Origin: JAYGED01 sp046582565 | GTDB lineage: Bacteria > Pseudomonadota > Alphaproteobacteria > JAAXGF01 | Assembly: GCA_046582565.1 (NCBI GenBank) | Contig: JAYGED010000069.1 | Coordinates: 1 to 41,123, forward strand | DNA length: 41,123 nt | Direction of reading: 5' to 3' | In this document: positions 14,595 to 21,996 of the stretch, in pieces | How positions within the stretch are numbered: the first letter of the stretch is position 1 | How the letters are laid out: the number at the start of each line of letters is the position of its first letter | Notes under the pieces: generated by a model | Databases searched by the model: none | Seen by the model: the letters and a program-made list of their open reading frames with translations, nothing else | What the model was told of the DNA's origin: nothing | Translations under genes and position numbers: made by a program

Positions 14595-15812
14595 TTAGTC
14601 GCGGAGGCGCTGGAAGATCAGCGTCGCGTTGGTGCCCCCGAAGCCAAAGCTGTTGGACATCACTTTGTCGAGGTGAACGTCATCCCGGCGCTCGGTGATG
14701 ATGGGGATGCCTTCCGCCCCGGGATCAAGGTCATCCACATTGGCCGAGGCGCTGATAAAACCGTGCTTCTGCATCAACAGAGAATAAATCGCCTCATGGG
14801 CCCCGGTAGCGCCCTGGCTGTGTCCGGTCAGAGATTTGGTCGAGCTGATCGGCGGGATATCACTGCCGAAAACTTCCCTGATCGCTTCCAGCTCACGGGT
14901 GTCACCGACCGGCGTCGAGGTGCCATGGGCGTTGATATAATCGATCGGACCGCCGCTCTCTTCCAGCGCCATGCGCATGCAGCGAACGGCGCCTTCGCCC
15001 GACGGCTGAACCATATCGAAGCCGTCCGAGGTGGCGCCGTAGCCGACCAGTTCGGCGTAGATATCGGCGCCGCGCGCGCGGGCATGATCGAGCTCTTCGA
15101 GCACCAGAACGCCGCCGCCGCCGGCAATAACGAAACCATCGCGATTGGCGTCATAGGGCCGCGAGGCGCGCGTCGGCTCGTCGTTGTATTTCGACGACAA
15201 GGCCGGCATGGCGTCAAACAGCAGGGTCAGGGTCCAGTGCAGCTCCTCGCCGCCGCCGGCGAACATGACGTCCTGCTTGCCCCATTGGATGAGCTCGGCA
15301 GCGTTGCCGATGCAATGGGCGCTGGTCGAACAGGCCGAGCTTATGGAATAGCTCGACCCCTTGATCTTGAACGGCGTCGCCAGGGTTGCCGAGTTGGTGC
15401 TCGACATGACCCTCGGCACCATGAACGGCCCGACCCGCTTGGCGCTCTTCTCGCGGAGCGTATCGGTCGACCACAGCAAATTTTGGGTCGAGGTGCCGCC
15501 CGAGCCCATGACCATGCCGGTGCGCACGTTGGAGACCTGATCGTCACTCAGGCCGGAATCCTCGATGGCCCGCTCCATGGCCAGGTAGTTGTAGGCGGCG
15601 CCATCGCCCATGAAACGCCGCAGCTTGCGGTCGATGGCCTCATCAAGATCGATCTTGAGCGAGCCGTGAATATGGCTGCGGAAGCCGTGGTCCTTGTAAT
15701 CCTGGCAGAATTCGATACCCGAGCGCCCTTCGCGCAAGGCATCGGTGACCTCGTCGAGACTGTTGCCTATAGGGCAGATGATGCCCATGCCGGTTACCAC
15801 AACCCGTCTCAT
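14595..15812 (-). CDS. fabB: Beta-ketoacyl-ACP synthase I (FabB)
   Basis: Condensing enzyme of type II fatty acid synthesis, required to elongate the cis-3-decenoyl intermediate into unsaturated fatty acids. The 405 residues carry the nucleophile Cys161 (SSACSTSAHC), His296 (NAHGTSTPVGD) and His331 (LTGHSQGATG), matching the C-H-H triad of E. coli FabB at nearly the same positions, and the FGFGGTNATL C-terminal motif. Its ATG overlaps the stop of the upstream fabI-fabA fusion (TGATG), so the two are translated as a coupled pair. Confidence 0.96.
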   Translation of the reverse strand: MRRVVVTGMGIICPIGNSLDEVTDALREGRSGIEFCQDYKDHGFRSHIHGSLKIDLDEAIDRKLRRFMGDGAAYNYLAMERAIEDSGLSDDQVSNVRTGMVMGSGGTSTQNLLWSTDTLREKSAKRVGPFMVPRVMSSTNSATLATPFKIKGSSYSISSACSTSAHCIGNAAELIQWGKQDVMFAGGGEELHWTLTLLFDAMPALSSKYNDEPTRASRPYDANRDGFVIAGGGGVLVLEELDHARARGADIYAELVGYGATSDGFDMVQPSGEGAVRCMRMALEESGGPIDYINAHGTSTPVGDTRELEAIREVFGSDIPPISSTKSLTGHSQGATGAHEAIYSLLMQKHGFISASANVDDLDPGAEGIPIITERRDDVHLDKVMSNSFGFGGTNATLIFQRLRD

Positions 15813-17206
15813 CAGCTCTCTCCCTGATTGTCGACGCTGGACAATACGACCTTAAGATCCTTTGCCTGATAAGCGACCTCGCCGTCAAGGGTCATGGTCC
15901 CATCGGCGACACCGACTATGAGCCGACGCTGTATGATACGTTTGAATTCCACATGATAGCGAACCAGACGGCCGTTCGGTAGGACCAGGTTGGAAAACTT
16001 GACCTCGCCGACGCCCAGAGCGCGGCCACGGCCCAGATTTCCGAGCCAGCCGAGGTAGAAGCCCACCAGCTGCCACAAAGCATCAAGCCCCAGGCAGCCG
16101 GGCATCACCGGATCGGACAGGAAATGGCAATCGAAGAACCATAATCCCGGTTTGATATCGAACTCGGCGATAATCTCGCCCTTGCCGAACTGGCCGCCGG
16201 TCTCGTTGGTCTCCGTGATTCGGTCGAACATCAGCATAGGCGGTGCGGGCAGGCGGGCGTTCTTCGGGCCGAACAGCTCTCCCTTGCCGCATTTGATGAT
16301 GTCGTCGTAGGAAAAGCTCGAGTCGCGGGCGGTATATTTGAAATCAGCAGGTAGAGCGGCGGCTTCATGGGCAGCGGCGCGGTTGGCAACCTGTTCCGCT
16401 TCAACCGCAAGGCGCTCAAGCGGTATCGCCTTCATGCCGACAATATTGTAGCCGGCGTCCACATGATGAACCTCGCCGGTCACCGCGCTCGACAGCTCGC
16501 TCATCAGATAGAGCGCCGCTGAGCCGACTTCTTCCAGGGTGATGCTGCGCCGGAGCGGCGCGTTTTCCTGAGTCCATTTGTAGATATAGCGCGCCGAAGA
16601 GATGCCGGAGCCAGCCAGGGTGCGCATCGGCCCGGCCGAGAGCGCATTGACTCGGATGCCCGCCGGCCCGAGATCGGTGGCGAGATAGCGCACACTGGCT
16701 TCGAGCGCTGCCTTGGCGACGCCCATGACGTTATACTGGGGCATCACCCTCTCGGATCCTGAATAGGTCAGGGTGACCATGCTGCCGCCGTTTGTCATCA
16801 TGTCTGCCGCCGCCTTGGCGACCGCGGTGAAGGAATAGCAGGATATATCCAGGGTCTTTTGGAAGTTTTCCCGTGAGGTATTGAGATATTCCCCCTTGAG
16901 CTCCTCCTTATCCGAATAGGCGATGGCGTGAACCACAAAATCGATGCTGTCCCATTGCGCCGCCAGGGCGGCGAAGGCGGCGTCGATGCTGGCCTGGTCA
17001 CCCACGTCACAGGGCAGGACGATGCCGGAGCCGAGCTGCTCGGCGAGGGGCCGCACACGGGATTCGAAAGCATCCTGATAGGTAAAGGCGATTTCCGCCC
17101 CTTGGGCGCTCAACGCGCTCGCCACACCCCAAGCGATCGAGCGGTCGTTGGCGACCCCCATGACAATGCCGCGTTTGCCGGCCATCAATCCCATAATCGA
17201 TTTCAT
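15812..17206 (-). CDS. FabI-FabA fusion: enoyl-ACP reductase joined to 3-hydroxydecanoyl-ACP dehydratase/isomerase
   Basis: 464-residue two-enzyme protein. Residues 1-258 are a complete NADH enoyl-ACP reductase: GVANDRSIAWG for the cofactor, Tyr148, Tyr158 and Lys165 matching the E. coli Y146/Y156/K163 set, and the usual C-terminal GEVHHVDAGYNIVGMKA. Residues 259-293 are an Ala/Glu-rich linker. Residues 294-464 are a complete FabA: SSFSYDDIIKCGKGELFGP, then His361 in DCHFLSDPVMPGC and Asp375 in LGLDALWQL, matching H70 and D84. No stop lies in the linker and there is no ATG near the FabA start. Starts at 17194 or 17185 are also possible. It would act at the saturated/unsaturated branch point and is coupled to fabB. 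Confidence 0.9.
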   Translation of the reverse strand: MKSIMGLMAGKRGIVMGVANDRSIAWGVASALSAQGAEIAFTYQDAFESRVRPLAEQLGSGIVLPCDVGDQASIDAAFAALAAQWDSIDFVVHAIAYSDKEELKGEYLNTSRENFQKTLDISCYSFTAVAKAAADMMTNGGSMVTLTYSGSERVMPQYNVMGVAKAALEASVRYLATDLGPAGIRVNALSAGPMRTLAGSGISSARYIYKWTQENAPLRRSITLEEVGSAALYLMSELSSAVTGEVHHVDAGYNIVGMKAIPLERLAVEAEQVANRAAAHEAAALPADFKYTARDSSFSYDDIIKCGKGELFGPKNARLPAPPMLMFDRITETNETGGQFGKGEIIAEFDIKPGLWFFDCHFLSDPVMPGCLGLDALWQLVGFYLGWLGNLGRGRALGVGEVKFSNLVLPNGRLVRYHVEFKRIIQRRLIVGVADGTMTLDGEVAYQAKDLKVVLSSVDNQGES

Positions 17207-17245
17207 CCCTGTTTTATCGTCGCCCGTTATGGGGCCGCGTCAAAG

Positions 17246-17992
17246 CTATAATGATTGAGTGGTAATCGCCAGAATATCCTCGGGGGCATCGGTGATTATC
17301 GATGAGACGCCCCAGGACAGCAACCGGGCGGCGCGGCGGGGATTGTTGACCGTGAAGGCCATCACTTCATAGCCGGCGCCGGTTATCTCCTCGACCCGGC
17401 GGCGGCTGAGGCGTTCATGTTTGCAGATGCAGATGTTGCAATCAAGCTGCTCGAGCAGGGCCCGCCAATCCTTCGGAAAGCGAAAGCAGATCAGGCCGCG
17501 CGGCCAATCCGGCGCCAGCTCCCGGGCAACCCGCAGGCAATCATGCTTGATGCTGGTGATCAGCGGCGGCGCGGCAGTTGCCGGCCACAGGGCCTTGGCC
17601 TCCTTGATGACCGCCCGCGCGGTCTCCGTCTCGCGGCCCTCGCCGGGTTTGATTTCGATATCGGGATGCAGCCCGCAGTCGACCAGCAAGGCAAGCGTTT
17701 CCTTGAGCGACGGCACAGGCTCGCCGGCGAAGGCGGGGTCGAACCAGGCGCCGGCGTCGAGCCGGCGGATATCGGCATAAGCCGTATCGTCGACCGAGCC
17801 CGAGCCGTTCGTGGTGCGGTCCAGCTTGTCGTCGTGAAAGACGATGCAGCGTTTGTCGGCGGACAGCTGGGTGTCGAATTCGACCCAGGTCGCGCCGACG
17901 CTTTTGGCCAGGCGAAACCCCGCCAGGCTGTTCTCCGGCGCCACCGCAGCGGCCCCCCGATGTCCGATGACTTTGGGTAGATTCAACGCCAC
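17246..17992 (-). CDS. Glycerophosphodiester phosphodiesterase
   Basis: Cytoplasmic UgpQ-like enzyme that hydrolyses glycerophosphodiesters to glycerol-3-phosphate and an alcohol. The 248 residues show the GDPD signature HRGAAAVAPENSLAGF, the metal glutamate/aspartate in WVEFDTQLSAD, the second catalytic histidine in VFHDDKLDRTT, and IEIKPGEG. There is no signal peptide. The start is the GTG at 17992 or a TTG at 17986, which is better spaced from the GAGGGG ribosome binding site. It begins just after the pnp terminator and lies 39 bases before fabI-fabA on the same strand. Confidence 0.92.
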   Translation of the reverse strand: MALNLPKVIGHRGAAAVAPENSLAGFRLAKSVGATWVEFDTQLSADKRCIVFHDDKLDRTTNGSGSVDDTAYADIRRLDAGAWFDPAFAGEPVPSLKETLALLVDCGLHPDIEIKPGEGRETETARAVIKEAKALWPATAAPPLITSIKHDCLRVARELAPDWPRGLICFRFPKDWRALLEQLDCNICICKHERLSRRRVEEITGAGYEVMAFTVNNPRRAARLLSWGVSSIITDAPEDILAITTQSL

Positions 17993-17999
17993 CCCCTCG

Positions 18000-18036
18000 A
18001 AAAAAGGCGCATCCGGATCTCATTCCCGGATGCGCC
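18000..18036 (-). terminator. Rho-independent terminator of pnp
   Basis: On the minus strand, the perfect 11-base arms GGCGCATCCGG and CCGGATGCGCC flank a 9-base loop and are followed by six T. It lies 19 bases after the pnp stop and ends just ahead of the phosphodiesterase start. Confidence 0.92.
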
Positions 18037-18055
18037 CTATACTCTCTCAACCGGT

Positions 18056-20209
18056 TTAGTCGGCGGCTTTTGCTTCTGCCTCGCCGTCGGCGTCGGCGTT
18101 GGCGTCTGCCGTCAGGTCCTCGCCGGTTTCCTGATTAACCGACTTCATGCTGAGGCGAATCTTGCCGCGGTCATCCACCGCCAGCACCTTGACCTTGACC
18201 GTATCGCCTTCCTTGACGATATCGTTGACCGTATTGACCCGATGGTCGGCCAACTCGCTGATATGAACCAGCCCGTCGCGGCTCCCGATGAAGTTGACGA
18301 AGGCGCCGAAATCGAGGGTCTTGACCACCTTGCCGTCGTAGATCACGCCGACCTCGGGTTCGGCGATGATATCGCGGATGCGATTGATCGCCGCCTCGGT
18401 CGCGTCGCTGTCGGTCGCAGCCACCTTGACCGTACCGTCGTCTTCGATGTCGATCTTGGTGCCGGTGGTTTCGCAAATCTCGCGAATGATCTTACCCCCC
18501 GGCCCAATGATTTCACCGATCCTGTCTTTCGGGATGGTGATGGTGGTAATGCGCGGCGCATGCTGGCTGACGCCCTCACGGGACGAGGTAAGCGAGCCCG
18601 TCATTTCGCCGAGGATATGCAGGCGGCCGTCCCGGGCCTGGGCCAGGGCGGTGCGCATGATCTCCTCGGTGATCGAGGTGATCTTGATATCCATCTGCAG
18701 GGAGGTGATGCCTTCCTGGGTGCCGGCGACCTTGAAGTCCATGTCGCCCAGGTGATCCTCGTCGCCGAGGATGTCGGACAGCACCGCAAAGCCTGAGTCT
18801 TCCTTGATCAGCCCCATGGCGATGCCGGCCACCGGGCGCGACAATGGCACCCCGGCGTCCATCAGCGACAGGGAAGCGCCGCAGACCGTCGCCATGGACG
18901 ACGAGCCGTTGGATTCGGTGATCTCGGAAACCACGCGGATGGTGTAGGGAAAATCTTCCTTCGCGGGCAGCAGGGGCCGCACCGCCCGCCAGGCGAGCTT
19001 GCCATGGCCGATCTCGCGGCGGCCGGGCGGCCGCATAAATGTCGCCTCACCCACCGAATAGGGCGGGAAATTATAATGCAGCATGAAATGCTCGCGATAT
19101 TCCCCATCGAGCACATCCATGATCTGCTCGTCCGAGCCGGTGCCCAGGGTCGTCGTCACCAGGGCCTGGGTCTCACCGCGGGTGAACAGGGCGCTACCGT
19201 GGGCGCGGGGCAGAACCCCGACCTCGGTGACGATCTGACGCACGGTCTTGGTGTCGCGGCCGTCGATACGCTGGCCGGTCTCAAGAATGCTGCCGCGCAC
19301 GATCTTCTTCTCAAGCGCCTTCGACAGGCCGCTGATCTTGGCCGTATCGAGGCCCTCGGCTTCGAAGGTCTCGCTGGCGGCGGAGCGCACGGCGTCGAGC
19401 TTCTCGACCCGGGCCTGCTTGACCTTTTCGCCATACGCGTCGCGCAGGCCGGCTTCCGCCAGTTCTGTAAAGCGCTTGGTCAGACCTTCCAGCTCGGGAT
19501 CTTCGCCGGGTACGTCCCAGGGCTCCTTGGCGCACATCTCGGCGAGCTCGATGATCGCCTGGATCACCGCCTGCATCTCGCGGTGGCCGTACATGACAGC
19601 GCCCAGCATCTGGTCTTCGGAAAGCTCATGAGCCTCCGACTCGACCATCATCACGCCCTCCTGGGTGCCGGCGACCATGAGATCGAGCTGGCTCGTTTCG
19701 CGCTCGGCGGTGGTCGGGTTGAGAATGTACTCACCGTCAACATAACCGATGCGCGCGCCGCCGATGGGGCCCATAAAGGGAATCCCCGAAATCGTCAGGG
19801 CCGCCGAGGCGCCGATCATGGCAACCACATCGGGATCGTTTTCCAGGTCGTGCGACAAAACCGTGCAGATCACCTGGGTTTCATTCTTGAACCCCTTGGC
19901 GAACAGCGGCCGGATCGGCCGATCGATGAGGCGCGAGGTCAGGGTTTCCTTTTCGCCGGGACGCCCTTCGCGCTTGAAAAAGCCTCCCGGGATCTTGCCC
20001 GCGGCGAAAGCCTTCTCTTGGTAATTGATGGTCAGGGGGAAAAAATCGAGGCCAACACGCGGCTTCTTATCGGCAACGGCGGTACAGAGCACGGCGGTTT
20101 CGCCGTAGCTTACCAGAACAGCGCCATCGGCCTGGCGGGCAATACGCCCGGATTCAAAGACGAGTTTCTTCCCGCCCCACATGATTTCTTTACGATGTAC
20201 TTCAAACAT
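18056..20209 (-). CDS. pnp: Polyribonucleotide nucleotidyltransferase (PNPase)
   Basis: Trimeric 3'-5' phosphorolytic exoribonuclease of RNA decay. The start at 20209 (MFEVHRKEIMWGG) has the ribosome binding site AAGGAAGA and gives 717 residues. Domains in order are the first RNase PH domain, the alpha-helical linker, the second RNase PH domain (about 310-550, with FPYTIRVVSEITESNGSSS), a KH domain (IPKDRIGEIIGPGGKIIREI) and an S1 domain (GVIYDGKVVKTLDFGAFVNF), then an acidic Ala/Asp tail. It follows rpsO, the usual arrangement. A perfect hairpin in the leader (20234-20256) resembles the RNase III target through which PNPase represses its own mRNA in E. coli. Confidence 0.97.
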   Translation of the reverse strand: MFEVHRKEIMWGGKKLVFESGRIARQADGAVLVSYGETAVLCTAVADKKPRVGLDFFPLTINYQEKAFAAGKIPGGFFKREGRPGEKETLTSRLIDRPIRPLFAKGFKNETQVICTVLSHDLENDPDVVAMIGASAALTISGIPFMGPIGGARIGYVDGEYILNPTTAERETSQLDLMVAGTQEGVMMVESEAHELSEDQMLGAVMYGHREMQAVIQAIIELAEMCAKEPWDVPGEDPELEGLTKRFTELAEAGLRDAYGEKVKQARVEKLDAVRSAASETFEAEGLDTAKISGLSKALEKKIVRGSILETGQRIDGRDTKTVRQIVTEVGVLPRAHGSALFTRGETQALVTTTLGTGSDEQIMDVLDGEYREHFMLHYNFPPYSVGEATFMRPPGRREIGHGKLAWRAVRPLLPAKEDFPYTIRVVSEITESNGSSSMATVCGASLSLMDAGVPLSRPVAGIAMGLIKEDSGFAVLSDILGDEDHLGDMDFKVAGTQEGITSLQMDIKITSITEEIMRTALAQARDGRLHILGEMTGSLTSSREGVSQHAPRITTITIPKDRIGEIIGPGGKIIREICETTGTKIDIEDDGTVKVAATDSDATEAAINRIRDIIAEPEVGVIYDGKVVKTLDFGAFVNFIGSRDGLVHISELADHRVNTVNDIVKEGDTVKVKVLAVDDRGKIRLSMKSVNQETGEDLTADANADADGEAEAKAAD

Positions 20210-20233
20210 ATCTTCTTCCTTGCATAACATCCG

Positions 20234-20256
20234 CAGGGGTCGCCTATCGACCCCTG
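20234..20256 (-). promoter_or_regulatory. Leader hairpin upstream of pnp
   Basis: The 9-base arms CAGGGGTCG and CGACCCCTG around a 5-base loop end 24 bases before the pnp start. In enterobacteria a double-stranded pnp leader cut by RNase III allows PNPase autoregulation. The position is equivalent here; the mechanism is inferred. Confidence 0.55.
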
Positions 20257-20357
20257 GGTTCTTTGATCGGTTGTCCGCGCCCGAATTGCGAACACCATGT
20301 CCGCGACCCCGGCCGGCGGGCGAATCCCCGTGGCGGAGTGCCGGGCGCATAACGTCG

Positions 20358-20385
20358 CGGCGACGGAGGATCTACCTCGTCGCCG
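20358..20385 (-). other. Stem-loop after rpsO
   Basis: CGGCGACG and CGTCGCCG arms with an inner AGG/CCT pairing form a strong hairpin 11 bases past the rpsO stop. There is no T tract. It could be a processing or stabilising structure between rpsO and pnp, or a weak terminator. Confidence 0.5.
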
Positions 20386-20396
20386 GATACAAAATT

Positions 20397-20666
20397 TTAA
20401 CGGCGGAGACCCAAGCTTTTGATGAGTGCGGCATAGCGCCCATTATCAACGCGCTTGAGATAATCCAGAAGTTTGCGGCGACGGCTGACAAGCATCAGCA
20501 GACCACGCCGCGAGTGATGGTCTTTCTTATGGGTCTTGAAATGTTCAGTCAGATTGAGGATGCGCTCTGTGAGCACGGCGACCTGCACCTCCGGCGAACC
20601 GGTGTCCCCTTTATTGACGGCATAGTCGGTAATCAGCGCGGATTTGCGCTCAGCGGTTATCGACAT
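20397..20666 (-). CDS. rpsO: 30S ribosomal protein S15
   Basis: Primary binding protein of the 16S rRNA central domain. The 89 residues read MSITAERKSALITDYAVNKG, continue through DTGSPEVQVAVLTERI and the RNA-binding HKKDHHSRRGLLMLVSRRRK, and end KSLGLRR. The length is exactly typical. An upstream in-frame ATG at 20732 is rejected because the added residues are not S15-like. It follows truB by 13 bases and precedes pnp. Confidence 0.97.
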   Translation of the reverse strand: MSITAERKSALITDYAVNKGDTGSPEVQVAVLTERILNLTEHFKTHKKDHHSRRGLLMLVSRRRKLLDYLKRVDNGRYAALIKSLGLRR

Positions 20667-20679
20667 CGTATACTCCACT

Positions 20680-21579
20680 TCAAAGGTTGAATACGCGAAC
20701 CGGTTTGGCCATGCCATCGTCGACTTCGGCAAGCGCTACCAGCCGATCATCGGCGGTAACACGGACCATTCCCGGCTCATTACAAAGCACATGAACGGCT
20801 TGTCCGCATTTAAGGCGGGCGGCCTGTTGATCGGTCACGGCCAGTGCCGGGATGTCGTCCAGCGCGGTCTCGACCGGTCTCACATGCTCGAACAGCGCGG
20901 CACTATGCCCCAAGTCTTCGAGATTATCTAGCGAAATAGCGTCCGCCTCGAGAAACGGGCCAACCGCGGTTCTGCGCAAGTCAGATACATGTCCGAGGCT
21001 GCCCAGGCGCTGGGCAAGATCGCGCGCCAGGGATCGCACATAGACGCCCTTGCCGCAATCCATCTCGAAGACCGCATGATCGGCATCGGGCAGGGAAATC
21101 AACGCGAGGCGGTCGATTCTCACCCGGCGCGCCGTCATCTCGACGGGCTTGCCCTCGCGCGCCAGCTTATAGGCCCTCTCGCCACCCACCTTGATGGCAG
21201 CGTATGTGGGCGGTGTCTGGTCAATATCGCCGGTGAAAGCACCAAGGGCGGCGCGAATTTCTTCCTCGGTGGGGCGAACATCACTGACACCGATCACCGC
21301 GCCCTCGGCGTCGTCCGTATCGCGTGCCTCGCCCCAGGCCACGGTGAACCGATAGGTCTTTGCGCCGGCCATGGCATAGGCGGTGGTCTTGGTGGCTTCA
21401 CCCAGGGCAATGGGCAGTATTCCCGTGGCCATGGGATCGAGGGTGCCGCCATGACCGGCTTTCATGGCGCCGGTCGACTTGAGCACCCGCGCGACGACCC
21501 GCGCCGATGTCAGACCAGCCGGCTTGTCCAGATTGAGCCAGCCGTTGATCGCCCGGCCGCCGCGCTTCCTACGCCCCAT
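20680..21579 (-). CDS. truB: tRNA pseudouridine(55) synthase TruB
   Basis: Makes pseudouridine 55 in the T loop of tRNAs. The 299 residues begin GRRKRGGRAINGWLNLDKPAG. The catalytic Asp48 is in GHGGTLDPMATG, with KTYRFTVAWGEARDTDD, the YAAIKVGGERAYKLAREG segment and the GVYVRSLARDLAQRLG motif following, and a PUA-like C-terminus. It overlaps the end of rbfA by 11 bases, so they are translationally coupled in the rimP-to-pnp operon. Confidence 0.96.
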   Translation of the reverse strand: MGRRKRGGRAINGWLNLDKPAGLTSARVVARVLKSTGAMKAGHGGTLDPMATGILPIALGEATKTTAYAMAGAKTYRFTVAWGEARDTDDAEGAVIGVSDVRPTEEEIRAALGAFTGDIDQTPPTYAAIKVGGERAYKLAREGKPVEMTARRVRIDRLALISLPDADHAVFEMDCGKGVYVRSLARDLAQRLGSLGHVSDLRRTAVGPFLEADAISLDNLEDLGHSAALFEHVRPVETALDDIPALAVTDQQAARLKCGQAVHVLCNEPGMVRVTADDRLVALAEVDDGMAKPVRVFNL

Positions 21580-21970
21580 CGTCGTCGTCCAAATCTTTGG
21601 CAGTCGGCTTGGCCTGGCGCAGCAGGGTGTTGATCTTGCTCGCCTCGTCGAAGGCGGTATCAGCCTCGAAGGCGAAGCTCGGCGTGTATCTCAAATTGAC
21701 CATGCGGCTAATCCGGCCGCGAATAAACCCAGCGGCACGGTTGAGAGCGTCAATAATCGGCTGCACTTCGCCACCGCCCAGCGGCATGACATAGGCGGTC
21801 GCCCGACGCAGATCGGGCCCGATTCGAACCTCGGTGACGGTCACCGAGACGCCTTCCATGGCGGGGTCGCGAAGCTCTTCCCTGCTCAGCACCTCGACCA
21901 GGACGTGGCGCAGTTCTTCACCAACACGCAATTGCCGTTGGCCGGGAGCCTTGCTGGAGTTTTTAGCCAT
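21569..21970 (-). CDS. rbfA: Ribosome-binding factor A
   Basis: KH-like-fold factor that binds the immature 30S subunit and helps 16S rRNA 5' end maturation. The 133 residues include RQLRVGEELRHVLVEVLSRE, the VSVTVTEVRIGPDLRRATAY strand region and RISRMVNLRYTPSFAFEAD. An acidic tail DDDDGA ends the protein. It follows infB by 26 bases and overlaps truB. Confidence 0.95.
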   Translation of the reverse strand: MAKNSSKAPGQRQLRVGEELRHVLVEVLSREELRDPAMEGVSVTVTEVRIGPDLRRATAYVMPLGGGEVQPIIDALNRAAGFIRGRISRMVNLRYTPSFAFEADTAFDEASKINTLLRQAKPTAKDLDDDDGA

Positions 21971-21996
21971 GGGACGTGCCAGGGGTCGAATGAAAC

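Noticed and set aside
20210..20350. N-terminal extension of PNPase from 20350
   Set aside because: MFEVHRKEI at 20209 has a strong ribosome binding site and is the family start; the extension covers the leader hairpin.
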